Source of the DNA: Rhizobiaceae bacterium
GTDB taxonomy: Bacteria > Pseudomonadota > Alphaproteobacteria > Rhizobiales > Rhizobiaceae
NCBI GenBank assembly: GCA_025698895.1
Contig: JAILWO010000002.1
Coordinates: 930,001-994,000, forward strand
Direction of reading: 5' to 3'
Length of the DNA: 64,000 bases
Made by a program: the position numbers and the translations under genes
Part shown: positions 10,146-19,317 of the stretch, piece by piece
Layout: every line of letters starts with the position of its first letter
Position numbering within the stretch: the stretch's first letter is position 1
Notes under the pieces: generated by a model
Told to the model about the DNA's origin: nothing
What the model saw: the letters and a program-made list of their open reading frames with translations, nothing else
Database searches by the model: none

Positions 10146-10173
10146 GGGGCCGCGCGCCTTGCCGCGCGGCCCC
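10146..10173 (+). terminator. Strong GC hairpin after the PBP1A gene
   Basis: Perfect 11-bp stem GGGGCCGCGCG/CGCGCGGCCCC with a 6-base loop, 20 bases past the stop. The downstream T tract is poor (GATACCCTTTG), so it could be Rho-assisted or mainly protect the 3' end. Confidence 0.55.
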
Positions 10174-10212
10174 GATACCCTTTGAAGACGACAAGAAGGT
10201 GCAAAGCCCGCC

Positions 10213-11344
10213 ATGCGCGCTGAAATCGAGACCCTGGTCGACGAAATCAAGCAGGCGATCGCCCTGCTGAGGAGGCATCTTTGACTGGGATCAGGCAATC
10301 AAGCGGCTCGACTACCTGAACAACCGGGCCGAAGATCCGGATCTCTGGAACGATCCGGGCCAGGCACAGAAGATGATGCGCGAGCGCCAGACGCTCGAGG
10401 ACGGCATCACCGCGATCCGCGGCCTTTCGCAGGCGCTGGACGACAATATCGACCTCATCGATCTGGGCGAGGAAGAGGGCGACGAGCAGGTCGTATCGGA
10501 GGCGGAGACCGCCATCCGTTCGCTCAAAGGCGAAATCAGGGCGCGCCAGATCGCGACCATGCTGTCGGGCGAGGCCGACGGCAACGACACCTATCTCGAG
10601 GTCCATGCGGGCGCCGGCGGCACCGAAAGCCAGGACTGGGCCAACATGCTGCTGCGCATGTATACGCGCTGGGCGGAGCGCCGCGGAATGAAGGTCGAGG
10701 TGCTGGAAGTCCATGACGGCGAGGAGGCCGGCATCAAGTCGGCGACGATCGTCGTGAAGGGCGAATCGGCCTATGGCTGGCTGAAGACCGAGTCGGGCGT
10801 GCACCGGCTGGTGCGCATCTCGCCCTATGACAGCAACGCACGCCGGCACACCTCCTTCGCGAGTGTCTGGGTCTATCCCGTCATCGACGATTCGATCGAG
10901 ATCGACATTCCTGAATCGGAGGTGAGGGTCGACACTTACCGCGCGTCCGGGTCTGGCGGCCAACACGTCAACACCACCGATTCGGCCGTCCGTCTCACGC
11001 ATATCCCGACCGGCGTGGCGGTCGCCTGCCAGCAGGAGCGGTCGCAGCACAAGAACAGGGCAAAGGCCTGGGAGATGCTGCGCGCGCGGCTCTACGAAAT
11101 GGAGCTGAAGAAGCGCGAAGAGGCGGCCAGCGCGACCGAGGCGGCCAAGACCGACATCGGCTGGGGTCACCAGATCCGTTCCTACGTGCTGCAGCCCTAT
11201 CAGCTGGTGAAGGACCTGCGCACCGGGGTGGAAAGCACGAGCCCGCAAAGCGTGCTGGACGGAGACCTCGACGGCTTCATGGAGGCCTCATTGGCCCAGA
11301 AGATCGAGGGCGGTACGAGCCAGCCTGTCGCCGATATTGACTGA
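10213..11344 (+). CDS. prfB: Peptide chain release factor 2 (programmed +1 frameshift)
   Basis: Release factor that reads UGA and UAA stop codons and triggers peptide release. Translation starts at 10213, meets an in-frame TGA as codon 24 (10282-10284) and must shift +1 to continue; the coding parts are 10213-10281 and 10283-11344, giving 376 residues. The product has the GGQ peptidyl-transferase motif ([16 protein letters not shown], about 248). Its stop-recognition loop is [14 protein letters not shown] (about 205), that is SPY in place of the E. coli SPF. The early stop is therefore not a mutation. Convergent with the M23 peptidase gene, 15 bases apart. Confidence 0.96.
10270..10285 (+). 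promoter_or_regulatory. prfB programmed frameshift signal
   Basis: AGGAGG (10270-10275), a 3-base spacer CAT, then CTT TGA C (10279-10285). This is the canonical RF2 autoregulatory site: an internal Shine-Dalgarno three bases before the slippery CUU, followed by UGA C. Low RF2 slows termination at UGA and favours slippage to UUU, which restores RF2 synthesis. The Shine-Dalgarno is a perfect anti-SD match. Confidence 0.95.
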
Positions 11345-11362
11345 GGCGGGAAACGCGCCTCA
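11342..11362. terminator. Bidirectional hairpin spanning both stop codons (prfB / M23 peptidase)
   Basis: TGAGGCG (11342-11348), loop GGAAACG, CGCCTCA (11356-11362). The left arm contains the prfB stop codon and the right arm contains the stop codon of the opposite-strand peptidase gene. The 7-bp stem has no T tract on either side, so a terminator role is only moderately supported. Confidence 0.4.
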
Positions 11363-12601
11363 AAGATATCTGGATACCTTCCTGCCGGCCTCGATGAACC
11401 TGACCGGGTCGAGCGGCTTGCCGCTCTTGCGGACCTCGTAGTGAAGATGCGGGCCGGTCGATCTGCCGCTTGAACCGACCTTGCCGACGACGTCGCCGGC
11501 CATGACGCGGTCGCCTTCGCGGACGGTCACCTTGCTCAGATGCGCGTAGCGGGTGGTGTAGCCGTCATCGTGTTCGACCTCGACCATGCGGCCGTAGCCA
11601 CCGTTCCAGCCGGCGTGGATTACGGTGCCGGAGGCGGTGGCGCGCACCTGCGTGCCGCGTTTGGCGCGGAAATCCATCCCCGAATGCATCGCCCGCACCC
11701 CGAGGATCGGATCGCGGCGCATGCCGAAGCGGCTCGATACGGCGTGACCGGGTGCGGGATTGGCGATCGGCAGGCGCCGCACGGTCGACTTGATCTCGTC
11801 GAGCCGGGAGAGCGCCTCGTCGAGTTCGCGCACTTCCTGTTCGAAGGACGCGGCAGGGATCGGGGCGAGCAGCGGACCGCCCGCGGCGTCATTGTCGGGA
11901 AGGTCGATGCTGAGGCCGGTGGACGACAGCGCGGATGCGATCCGGTCGGCGGTCCTCTGCGCGCCCTCGGTCAGCGTTCTCAGCCTCTCGACCTGCTCGA
12001 CCTCGATCGCGCGCAGCGAGCGGTTGATCGCGACGAAGACCTTGTCGGCCTTGTCGGCGCTGGTTCCTTCGGCCTGCGCGCCGCGCAATGCCGCCGGGGC
12101 GGCGGCATAGCCGAGCGCATTGGCGAAAAATGGCGCGCCGTCGACGGCCTCGGCACGGATTTCAGGGCGTTTTTTCGGGATTGGCGCCACCGGCGGCGGC
12201 GCGTCCTGCGTGGTGACGGCCTCCACGGCCGGGGTCAGCCGGCCATGCCGCTGGGTGAGTTCCTCCTGGCGCAGCATGAGTTCGCCGACCTTGCGCTCCA
12301 TCATCTGCTGATCGAGCAACTGGCGGGAGGTGATGCGGTCGACCTGCGACCGCAAGGCGGCGATGCGGTCCTCGTAGGCCTGCTGCATGCGCGCCTGATG
12401 CGCGACCGACGCGCCGATCAGGTCGTCCCGCAGGACCAGATAGGTGGTGGCCGCCAGATATCCGATCGCGACGGCTGCGAGCGCCGAGCCGGCGAGCGCG
12501 GCCATCCACGGCCGCACGGTGAAATGCCGGATCCGGTCGCCCCTGGCGATGATGACCATATGCGGTTCGGTTCGCTTTCCGAAGACGGCGATGTTGCGCA
12601 T
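11360..12601 (-). CDS. M23-family (LytM) peptidoglycan endopeptidase, membrane anchored
   Basis: Predicted zinc endopeptidase or LytM regulator acting on peptidoglycan cross-links in the periplasm. 413 residues: a short cytoplasmic N-terminus, one membrane segment (about 33-55), coiled-coil-rich stretches (about 65-120 and 175-275), then the LytM domain (about 295-400). The domain has HSGMDF (His and Asp metal ligands), GWNGGYGRMVEVEHDDGY, YAHLSK and HLHYEV (last His pair). All four metal-site positions look intact, so it is probably enzymatically active rather than an EnvC-like activator. The upstream sequence carries a TTAACC motif. It is convergent with prfB. Confidence 0.88.
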   Translation of the reverse strand: MRNIAVFGKRTEPHMVIIARGDRIRHFTVRPWMAALAGSALAAVAIGYLAATTYLVLRDDLIGASVAHQARMQQAYEDRIAALRSQVDRITSRQLLDQQMMERKVGELMLRQEELTQRHGRLTPAVEAVTTQDAPPPVAPIPKKRPEIRAEAVDGAPFFANALGYAAAPAALRGAQAEGTSADKADKVFVAINRSLRAIEVEQVERLRTLTEGAQRTADRIASALSSTGLSIDLPDNDAAGGPLLAPIPAASFEQEVRELDEALSRLDEIKSTVRRLPIANPAPGHAVSSRFGMRRDPILGVRAMHSGMDFRAKRGTQVRATASGTVIHAGWNGGYGRMVEVEHDDGYTTRYAHLSKVTVREGDRVMAGDVVGKVGSSGRSTGPHLHYEVRKSGKPLDPVRFIEAGRKVSRYL

Positions 12602-12643
12602 GAAGATCGACCGGTTGTTGTCTTTGTCCCGGTCGAATTACAC

Positions 12644-12657
12644 ATTATTAGGGTTAA
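12644..12657 (-). promoter_or_regulatory. Candidate promoter with CtrA-like half-site for the M23 peptidase gene
   Basis: Minus strand reads GTTAACCCTAATAATG: TTAACC at 12657-12652 followed by AATAAT (12649-12644, 5 of 6 to the -10 consensus). No -35 hexamer is present 17 bases further up, the layout expected for activator-dependent promoters. CtrA involvement is inference. Confidence 0.3.
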
Positions 12658-12685
12658 CAAACCGCTTCCTGGCGCGCACCGGCGC

Positions 12686-13153
12686 TCATCGCGCCTTGAC
12701 GGCCTCCAGAACCTCCTCGGCGTGGCCGGGCACCTTGACCTTGCGCCAGATGCGGGAAATGCGGCCGTCGGGGCCAACCAGAAAGGTGCTGCGTTCGACG
12801 CCCGTATATTTGCGGCCGTACATGCTCTTCTCGACCCAGACGCCATAGGCCTGCAGAACCGACTTTTCCTCGTCGGAGGCCAGGTCGAGATCCAGTTCGT
12901 GCTTCCTCTTGAACCTGTCGTGGCTCTTGACGCTGTCGGGCGACATGCCGACCACCACGGCGCCGGCCGTCTCGAAGTCGCGTTTCAGCCGGTTGAAATC
13001 GATCGATTCGGCCGTGCAGCCGGACGTGTCGTCCTTGGGGTAGAAGTAGAGGACCACCTGCCTGCCGGCATGATCGGCGAGCGAAATCGTGCCGCCGCCG
13101 TCGCGCGGCAGCGAGAATTGCGGCGCTTCGTTTCCAACTTCGAGTTCGGCCAT
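12686..13153 (-). CDS. bcp: Bcp/PrxQ-type thioredoxin-dependent peroxiredoxin
   Basis: Reduces hydrogen peroxide and organic peroxides in the cytoplasm. 155 residues, the usual size for the family. The peroxidatic Cys lies in YPKDDTSGCTAES (about residue 46). The resolving Cys found five residues later in E. coli Bcp is replaced (CTAESI), so this is a 1-Cys or alternative-partner form. The thioredoxin fold continues with VVVGMSPDSVKSHDRFK and VERSTFLVGPDGRI. It is transcribed divergently from the large AsmA-like gene. Confidence 0.9.
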   Translation of the reverse strand: MAELEVGNEAPQFSLPRDGGGTISLADHAGRQVVLYFYPKDDTSGCTAESIDFNRLKRDFETAGAVVVGMSPDSVKSHDRFKRKHELDLDLASDEEKSVLQAYGVWVEKSMYGRKYTGVERSTFLVGPDGRISRIWRKVKVPGHAEEVLEAVKAR

Positions 13154-13351
13154 ATCCCTGCCCTTGTTTAGTGCTTACGCAAATCGTGCCGGAGATATAC
13201 GATGACAACCGGATTCGTCCATGACGGTCCGGGAGATCGCGCTTCCGGCTTCCGGGCATGGTGGCCAAGAGCAGGAAACGCCGTGGGGCACGACGTTCCG
13301 AAGCATGAGAGAATCTGGTTCGCGCGAGGCGAGGCGAAGTGCCTGCACGCG

Positions 13352-16300
13352 ATGCCTTCGGCCGCCAGACCGGCGGTCGCGACGGGACGACGCTGGCGGC
13401 CGCGCGGGTCGCTGAGACGCCGGCTTCTCAAGTTCGGGCTGATGGCGGTCTTCGTGCCGGTCGTGCTGGTCTCGGCGCTCTATCTGGCGGCGGTCAACGG
13501 CGTCGGATCGGACCGGGCACGCATCCAGGCCGAGGCGCTGATCACGACGCTTGCCGGGCAGGACATCGACGCCGTCTTCGGACCGGCGGGGGTGTCGCTC
13601 GATCCCTCGCGCTTCCTGGCGCTGAAGCTGGACGGGCTGAAGCTGGCTGCGGGCGAAACGGGAGCGGAAATCCTCGAGGCGGGCCTGATCAAGTTCGGCG
13701 TGAGGCTGAAGCCGCTGCTGTCGGGGGAAATCAGGATCGGCAGCGCGCGGATCGCCAATGCGCGCATCATACCGCATGCCGCCGCCGCCGACGGGCCGGG
13801 GCGCGACTGGGCGGCGGGGCTGTCGAACGAACTCGGCCTCATCGACCCCGACCTGGTCGTCGAAGCGATCTACGCGGGGCTGAACCGCTCCTTCGATGCG
13901 CTCGACGTGCAGGCGACCGATTCCATCGAGCTGGAAGACGTGGAGATCGTGCTCGGGCCGCGCGCGCCTGTCCGGTCGATCAGCCTGGTCGAAGCGACGC
14001 TCACGCGCAGCGTGGAGGGCAGGCTCGACATCGAGGCCGTGATCGCCGCCGCCGGCCGGACCTTCGAGGTCTCGGGCAAAGCGATCCGTGCCAAGGGCGA
14101 AAGGCGCATCCACAGCCTTGACGTCACCATGCGGTCCGAGCCCGGGCGGGACGACGATACCGCGGGAACCGTGGCCGTCGACATAGCGGGATCGGAGGGC
14201 ACGGAGGATGTGTCTTCCACGCTCGATATCGGGCTGGAGGTCGTCGGCTTCGACGTGAAGGTGGGTGACAATGATGGCGACCGCCTCGCCGGGCGAATCG
14301 CGGTCGACGCGCGCGCCGAAACCGGCACGGACAAGGTGGAACTGAGCCGCGTCGAGCTTGTTACCGGGCGCTCGCGCTTCGTCTTCAACGGCGCCGCCGG
14401 ACCCGCGCCGGCCGACTGGAGCGGCTCGGAGAGACCGTCCTACCGCTACGAATTAGTCAGCAACGGTTCGACGCTTTCGCCGCTCGGCTCCAGGGAGCCG
14501 TCGCTGAAATTCATGGCGCGGCTGGCCGGCTCCTTCTATCCCGACCGTCGCGAACTTGTGGCGAGCGAAATCGGCATCCGCACGGGTCTTGGCGAGGTCG
14601 CCGGCGATGGGCTGGTGACCTTCGGCGGCGAGGGCTCGCCGGGGATACGCCTGTCGCTGACGGTACCGCGCATGCCCGTCGGCCAGGTCAAACAGATCTG
14701 GCCCTGGTTCGCCGCGACGGGAGCCAGGAACTGGGTTCACGACAATATCTATGGCGGCATGGTCTCCGACAGCACCCTGTCGCTCGATCTGCGGCAAGGC
14801 CGGCTCGGCAACGGCATTCCGCTCGGCCCCGAAGAGGTGGAAGGCCAGTTCCGGATCGCGGGTGCGCGCTTCGACGTGGCCGGCCGCATGCCGCCGGTGC
14901 GCGACGCGGTGGGGACCGTGCATTTCGCCGGGTCGGACGTCGATATCGCGCTCGACCGCGGCACGGTCTATCTGGCCGACGGTAAGACGGTCGAGGCCCA
15001 CGACGGCACGTTCCTGGTCGGCAGGGCGACCGGAAATCCGGCGATCGGCCGGCTCGACATAGCCGTGGCGGGTGACGCGGACGCCGTGACGCGCTTCGCC
15101 AATTACGAGCCGATCAGTGCCCTGAGGCAACTGGAACTCAAGCCCGACGATTTCTCGGGCGAGGTCGAGGGGCGTGTGAAGGCCGACGTTCCGCTCAGGC
15201 GGGACATTCCCGTCTCCAGCCTGGACTGGCTGGTCGAGATGACCTATCGCGATCTTGCCGTGGCGCAGCCCTTCGAGGGCCAGATGGTCACCGACGCCGC
15301 CGGCAGCATCCGCATCGACCCCATGGCGGTGGAACTGAGCGGCGATGCGAAGCTCAACGGCGTGCCGGCGACGCTGAAGATCGTGCAGCCGCTCGGCGGC
15401 AGCGCGGTGCAACCGGTTCGCGACATAGCGCTCGTGCTCGACGACGCGGCCCGCGACCGGCTGCTGCCGGGACTTTCGGACCTGCTGTCGGGGCCGGCAA
15501 CGGTGAAGGTGACGCGCGGCGACAAGCCCGGCGAACAGCTCGTGACGGCCGATCTGACGAAATCGGTCGTGCGGCTGCCCTGGGCCGGATGGTCGAAGGG
15601 CGCCGGCGTGGAGGCCGCTGCGAGCTTCGCGATGACGACCACCGACAAAAGCATTTCGCTGACCGATTTTGCGCTGACGGGGCCGACATTTGCGGCCCGC
15701 GGCACGGTCGACATCCAGAACGGTGCCCTGACCCGCGCCCGGTTCAGCGAAGCCCGATTGAACAAGAACGACAACACCACGGTGTCGATCGACCGATCGG
15801 GCTCCGGCTACTCGGTGACGATCAGGGGTGAGCGCTTCGATGCAAGGCCGCTGGTCAAGCACTATCTGTCCGATTCAAACGGGCCGGCGACCAAGCCGTC
15901 CGGCGAGGCGGTGCCGGTGACGGTCCAGGCCGAGGTGGTTGCCCTGGGTGGCTTCTCCGGCGAGACGCTGAGCGGCACGACGCTTTCCTATTCCGGTGTC
16001 GGCTCGCGCGTCGACAGGCTCGACATCGACGCGACGACGGCGTCAGGTGCCGCCGTCGAGATCGGCAACGCGACCGAGAACGGCAGGAGAACCGTGACGA
16101 TGCGCTCGGCCGACGCCGGCGCGATCCTGCGTTTCCTCGACATCTACGAGAACATGCAGGGCGGGCGCATCTCGGTGGCGCTTGCCGGTGGTGCGGATGG
16201 AGCGCTCAGGGGCCAGGTGGAGGCGCGCGACTTCTGGATCGTCGATGAACCACGCATCAAGTCGCTCGTGTCGAGCACGCAGACCGAGGACGCCGGCGGA

Positions 16301-16666
16301 CGTCAGATCAACTCGTCGCGGGCCCAGTTCGAGCGCGGATTCTCGCAGATCGAGAAGGGGCCTGGCTATCTCAGGATCGGAAACGGCGTGGTGCGCGGCC
16401 CGCAGATCGGCGCAACCTTCCAGGGAACATTCTATGATCCCGACGGCCGGATGGACATGACGGGCACTTTCATGCCCGCCTACGGCATCAACCGCATCTT
16501 TGGCGAGATACCGCTGTTCGGCCAGATCCTCGGCAATGGCCGCGACCGCGGCCTGATCGGCATCACCTTCCGGCTTGCCGGCGACGCCAAGCAGCCGCAT
16601 TTGCAGGTCAATCCGCTTTCGGCGATCGCGCCGGGCATCTTCAGGCAGATATTTGAGTTCAATTGA
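13352..16666 (+). CDS. Large AsmA-like / DUF3971 envelope protein
   Basis: About 1,104 residues from the chosen ATG. One N-terminal membrane anchor (RRRLLKFGLMAVFVPVVLVS, about 23-45 of this start) precedes a very long beta-rich periplasmic region of repeated short strands. The C-terminus, with MTGTFMPAYGINRIFGEIPLFG and GLIGITFRLAGDAKQPHLQV, is the typical AsmA-like C-terminal region. Relatives (YhdP, TamB, AsmA) form hydrophobic-groove bridges for phospholipid transport to the outer membrane; that role is inferred from the family. The start is uncertain: the frame stays open to an ATG at 13202, but the extra 50 residues look non-coding in character. Confidence 0.8.
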   Translation: MPSAARPAVATGRRWRPRGSLRRRLLKFGLMAVFVPVVLVSALYLAAVNGVGSDRARIQAEALITTLAGQDIDAVFGPAGVSLDPSRFLALKLDGLKLAAGETGAEILEAGLIKFGVRLKPLLSGEIRIGSARIANARIIPHAAAADGPGRDWAAGLSNELGLIDPDLVVEAIYAGLNRSFDALDVQATDSIELEDVEIVLGPRAPVRSISLVEATLTRSVEGRLDIEAVIAAAGRTFEVSGKAIRAKGERRIHSLDVTMRSEPGRDDDTAGTVAVDIAGSEGTEDVSSTLDIGLEVVGFDVKVGDNDGDRLAGRIAVDARAETGTDKVELSRVELVTGRSRFVFNGAAGPAPADWSGSERPSYRYELVSNGSTLSPLGSREPSLKFMARLAGSFYPDRRELVASEIGIRTGLGEVAGDGLVTFGGEGSPGIRLSLTVPRMPVGQVKQIWPWFAATGARNWVHDNIYGGMVSDSTLSLDLRQGRLGNGIPLGPEEVEGQFRIAGARFDVAGRMPPVRDAVGTVHFAGSDVDIALDRGTVYLADGKTVEAHDGTFLVGRATGNPAIGRLDIAVAGDADAVTRFANYEPISALRQLELKPDDFSGEVEGRVKADVPLRRDIPVSSLDWLVEMTYRDLAVAQPFEGQMVTDAAGSIRIDPMAVELSGDAKLNGVPATLKIVQPLGGSAVQPVRDIALVLDDAARDRLLPGLSDLLSGPATVKVTRGDKPGEQLVTADLTKSVVRLPWAGWSKGAGVEAAASFAMTTTDKSISLTDFALTGPTFAARGTVDIQNGALTRARFSEARLNKNDNTTVSIDRSGSGYSVTIRGERFDARPLVKHYLSDSNGPATKPSGEAVPVTVQAEVVALGGFSGETLSGTTLSYSGVGSRVDRLDIDATTASGAAVEIGNATENGRRTVTMRSADAGAILRFLDIYENMQGGRISVALAGGADGALRGQVEARDFWIVDEPRIKSLVSSTQTEDAGGRQINSSRAQFERGFSQIEKGPGYLRIGNGVVRGPQIGATFQGTFYDPDGRMDMTGTFMPAYGINRIFGEIPLFGQILGNGRDRGLIGITFRLAGDAKQPHLQVNPLSAIAPGIFRQIFEFN

Positions 16667-16842
16667 GGCCGCGGAGAAAGTCACCACGTCATCCTCGGGC
16701 GTACCGAGCATCTACTGCGGAAAAGCAGCCATCGCAGCAAGGCCAAGACCCCAATGGGTTGCCAAGTGACAAGCTGGCCCATCCTCGGGACAAGCTCAAG
16801 GATGACGGCCCAACTCGGCGGGATCGCGCCGGGTATCTTCAG
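16624..16842. repeat. Imperfect 21-bp direct repeat flanking the AsmA/tyrS intergenic segment
   Basis: The sequence at 16624-16644 (inside the end of the AsmA-like gene) recurs with 20 of 21 bases identical at 16822-16842, where it contains the tyrS stop codon. The similarity extends a few bases left with a 2-base gap. The roughly 180 bases between the copies hold palindrome-type repeat pieces (CATCCTCGGG at 16690-16699 and 16780-16789). It looks like a target duplication or local rearrangement; the cause is unknown. Confidence 0.5.
16780..16808. repeat. Short palindromic intergenic repeat
   Basis: CATCCT (16780-16785), 13-base loop, AGGATG (16799-16804), continuing as ACGG. An inverted partner of the right edge, CGTCATCCT, lies at 16687-16695. 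The motif resembles the CATCCTCGGG...GAGGATGACG palindromes scattered between genes in Rhizobiales genomes. In the convergent gap between the AsmA-like gene and tyrS it may also end transcription. Confidence 0.45.
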
Positions 16843-18092
16843 ACCGGGCGGAGCAGCACGTGGCGCTTCTTGCCGAGCGACAGCTTGGCCACGCCGTCCG
16901 CGCCGATGTCGGAGAGACCGACCGTGCGCCTCTCGTCCGAAACGGGCTGGTCGTTGAGACGCACAGCGCCACCCTGGACGTGCCGCCTGGCTTCGCCATT
17001 GGAGGAGGCAAGGCCGGCGCGGACCAGAAGCGACAACAGGCCGATCCCTGATTCCATTTCGCCGCGTTCGACATCGACGGTAGGCAAATCGGCCGCCAGT
17101 GCGCCTTCCTCGAAGGTCTTGCGCGCCGTTTCGGCCGCGCGTTCGGCTTCCTCGCGGCCGTGCAGCAGGGCGGTTGCCTCCGTCGCCAGCACCTTCTTGG
17201 CCTCGTTGATCTCCGAGCCGCCGAGCGCTTCCAGGCGCGCGATCTCATCCATCGGCAGGGTGGTGTAGAGCCGGAGGAAGCGTCCGACATCGGCGTCCTC
17301 CGTGTTGCGCCAATACTGCCAGAAGTCCCAGGGGCTGAGCATTTCGGCGTCGAGCCAGACGGCTCCACCCATCGTCTTGCCCATCTTGGCGCCGGAGGAT
17401 GTCGTCAGCAGCGGCGAGGTCAGCGCGTAGAGCTGCGGCGTGCCGAGCCGATGGCCGAGGTCGATGCCATTGACGATGTTGCCCCACTGGTCGGAGCCGC
17501 CCATCTGCAGCCGCGTGCCATAGCGGCGGTTGAGCTCGACGAAGTCGTAGGCTTGCAGGATCATGTAGTTGAATTCGAGGAAGGACAGCGACTGCTCGCG
17601 GTCAAGCCGCATCCTGACGCTGTCGAAGGACAGCATGCGGTTGACGGAGAAGTGCCGGCCCACGTCGCGCAGGAACTCGACATAATTGATCGTCATCAGC
17701 CAGTCGGCATTGTTGGCCATGACCGCGTCGGTCGGCCCGTCGCCGAAGCGGATGTAGGGAGCGAAATTCCGGCGGATGCCGACGAGGTTCTCTTCGATGT
17801 CGGCCGGCGTCAGCAACTTGCGCGCCTCGTCCTTGAAGGAGGGATCGCCGATCATGGAGGTGCCGCCGCCCATCAGCACGATCGGTCGATGACCGGTCTG
17901 CTGGAGCCAGTGCATCATCATGATCTGGATCAGCGAGCCGGCATGCAAGCTCCTGGCGGTCGCGTCGAAGCCGATATAGGCCGACACGGTCTCCTTCGCG
18001 AACAGGTCGTCGAGCCCGGTTTCATCCGAAATCTGATGGATGAAGCCGCGCTCTGACAGCGTGCGCAGGAAATCGGAACGGAAAGCGGACAT
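16839..18092 (-). CDS. tyrS: Tyrosyl-tRNA synthetase
   Basis: Charges tRNA-Tyr in the cytoplasm. 417 residues from [16 protein letters not shown], the start usual in this group; an in-frame ATG at 18110 would add six residues. The class I fold shows [17 protein letters not shown] (HIGH-equivalent, HAGS), the tyrosine pocket, and [14 protein letters not shown] (KMSKS-equivalent). A C-terminal S4 RNA-binding domain (about 350-417) includes [20 protein letters not shown]. It is divergent from anmK, the standard rhizobial pairing. Confidence 0.95.
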   Translation of the reverse strand: MSAFRSDFLRTLSERGFIHQISDETGLDDLFAKETVSAYIGFDATARSLHAGSLIQIMMMHWLQQTGHRPIVLMGGGTSMIGDPSFKDEARKLLTPADIEENLVGIRRNFAPYIRFGDGPTDAVMANNADWLMTINYVEFLRDVGRHFSVNRMLSFDSVRMRLDREQSLSFLEFNYMILQAYDFVELNRRYGTRLQMGGSDQWGNIVNGIDLGHRLGTPQLYALTSPLLTTSSGAKMGKTMGGAVWLDAEMLSPWDFWQYWRNTEDADVGRFLRLYTTLPMDEIARLEALGGSEINEAKKVLATEATALLHGREEAERAAETARKTFEEGALAADLPTVDVERGEMESGIGLLSLLVRAGLASSNGEARRHVQGGAVRLNDQPVSDERRTVGLSDIGADGVAKLSLGKKRHVLLRPV

Positions 18093-18171
18093 GACGGTAC
18101 CGGTCGGCATGGAAGGGAGGAACGCGCGCCATTAGCATCAGCCCGGACAGAATCACAAGCTGGGCGGGACA

Positions 18172-19290
18172 ATGAAGCCGATCCGCGCACTGGGCCTGAT
18201 GAGCGGCACGTCGATGGACGGCATCGACATGGCGCTGCTTCATACCGACGGTGAGGACCATGTCGAGCGTGGTCCTTCGCATTTCGTGGCCTATGAGAGC
18301 GCCTTTCGCCGGCGCATCGAGCAGGCGCTGGAGACGGCGAAAACGATCGAACGGCGCGACGACCGCCCCGGCGACCTGGCAGAACTCGAAGCCGAGATCA
18401 CGCGCCGGCATGCGGCCGCTGTGTCGGACCTGCTGGCGGGGCTGCCGGCCGGCGCGCCGGTTCCCGAATTGATCGGCTTCCATGGTCAGACGGTGCTGCA
18501 CCGGCCGGAGGCGGGCCTGACGGTGCAACTCGGCGACGGCGCCATGCTGGCGCGCGAGACAGGCATTGCCTGCGTGCACGACATGCGCGCCGAGGACATG
18601 CGCCAGGGCGGGCAGGGCGCGCCGCTCGTGCCCGTCTATCATGCCGCGCTCGCCTGCTCGCTGCCCGAGGCGATGCGGCGCTTTCCAGTGTGTTTCGTCA
18701 ACATAGGCGGCATATCCAACGTCACCTGGGTGCCCGAGAGCGGCGATCCGGTGGCCTTCGATTCGGGGCCGGGCAATGCGCTGATCGACCAGTGGGTGCA
18801 GCGCGAGGGCGGCATCCCCTTCGACCAAGATGGACGCATCGCCAGCGAGGGCGGCGTGGTGGCGGGCGTTGTGGCGCGCTATCTCGACAATCCTTTCTTC
18901 GACCGGAAGGGTCCCAAATCGCTGGACAGGGGCGATTTCACGCTGGAGCAGGCCGAGGGCCTTGAACTCGCCGACGGCGCGCGCACGCTGGCCGGCGTGT
19001 CGGCCGCCGCCATCCTCAGGGCGGCCGAGCGGATGCCCGCGCCCCCGAAGCTGTGGATCGTATGCGGCGGCGGCCGCAAGAACCCGCACATCGTGGCTGA
19101 TCTGCGCGCCGGCGCGGGCGATGCCGACGTTATCCTGGCCGAAGACGCAGGGCTGGACGGCGACGCGATGGAGGCAGAGGCCTGGGCCTATCTGGCGGTG
19201 CGGTCGCGGCGCGGCCTGCCGCTGACCTTTCCCACGACGACAGGATGCCGCGCTCCGACGAGCGGAGGAATACTGATGCTTCCCGTATGA
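18172..19290 (+). CDS. anmK: Anhydro-N-acetylmuramic acid kinase
   Basis: Hydrolyses and phosphorylates anhydro-MurNAc to MurNAc-6-phosphate for peptidoglycan recycling. 372 residues. The N-terminus LGLMSGTSMDGIDMALL is the phosphate-binding signature of the family; GFHGQTVLHRP, NIGGISNVTWVP and FDSGPGNALID are further ASKHA-fold motifs. The C-terminus has WIVCGGGRKNPHI and the conserved ILAEDAGLDGDAMEAEAWAY. A degraded copy of part of that last segment occurs at 19982-20008. It lies back to back with tyrS. Confidence 0.95.
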   Translation: MKPIRALGLMSGTSMDGIDMALLHTDGEDHVERGPSHFVAYESAFRRRIEQALETAKTIERRDDRPGDLAELEAEITRRHAAAVSDLLAGLPAGAPVPELIGFHGQTVLHRPEAGLTVQLGDGAMLARETGIACVHDMRAEDMRQGGQGAPLVPVYHAALACSLPEAMRRFPVCFVNIGGISNVTWVPESGDPVAFDSGPGNALIDQWVQREGGIPFDQDGRIASEGGVVAGVVARYLDNPFFDRKGPKSLDRGDFTLEQAEGLELADGARTLAGVSAAAILRAAERMPAPPKLWIVCGGGRKNPHIVADLRAGAGDADVILAEDAGLDGDAMEAEAWAYLAVRSRRGLPLTFPTTTGCRAPTSGGILMLPV

Positions 19291-19317
19291 CCCCCGCCTT
19301 CCAGCCCGGGACAGGAG

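Noticed and set aside
10213-10284. Broken or frameshifted prfB
   Set aside because: The stop is at the known programmed site with correct spacing and slippery codon, so it is regulation and not damage.
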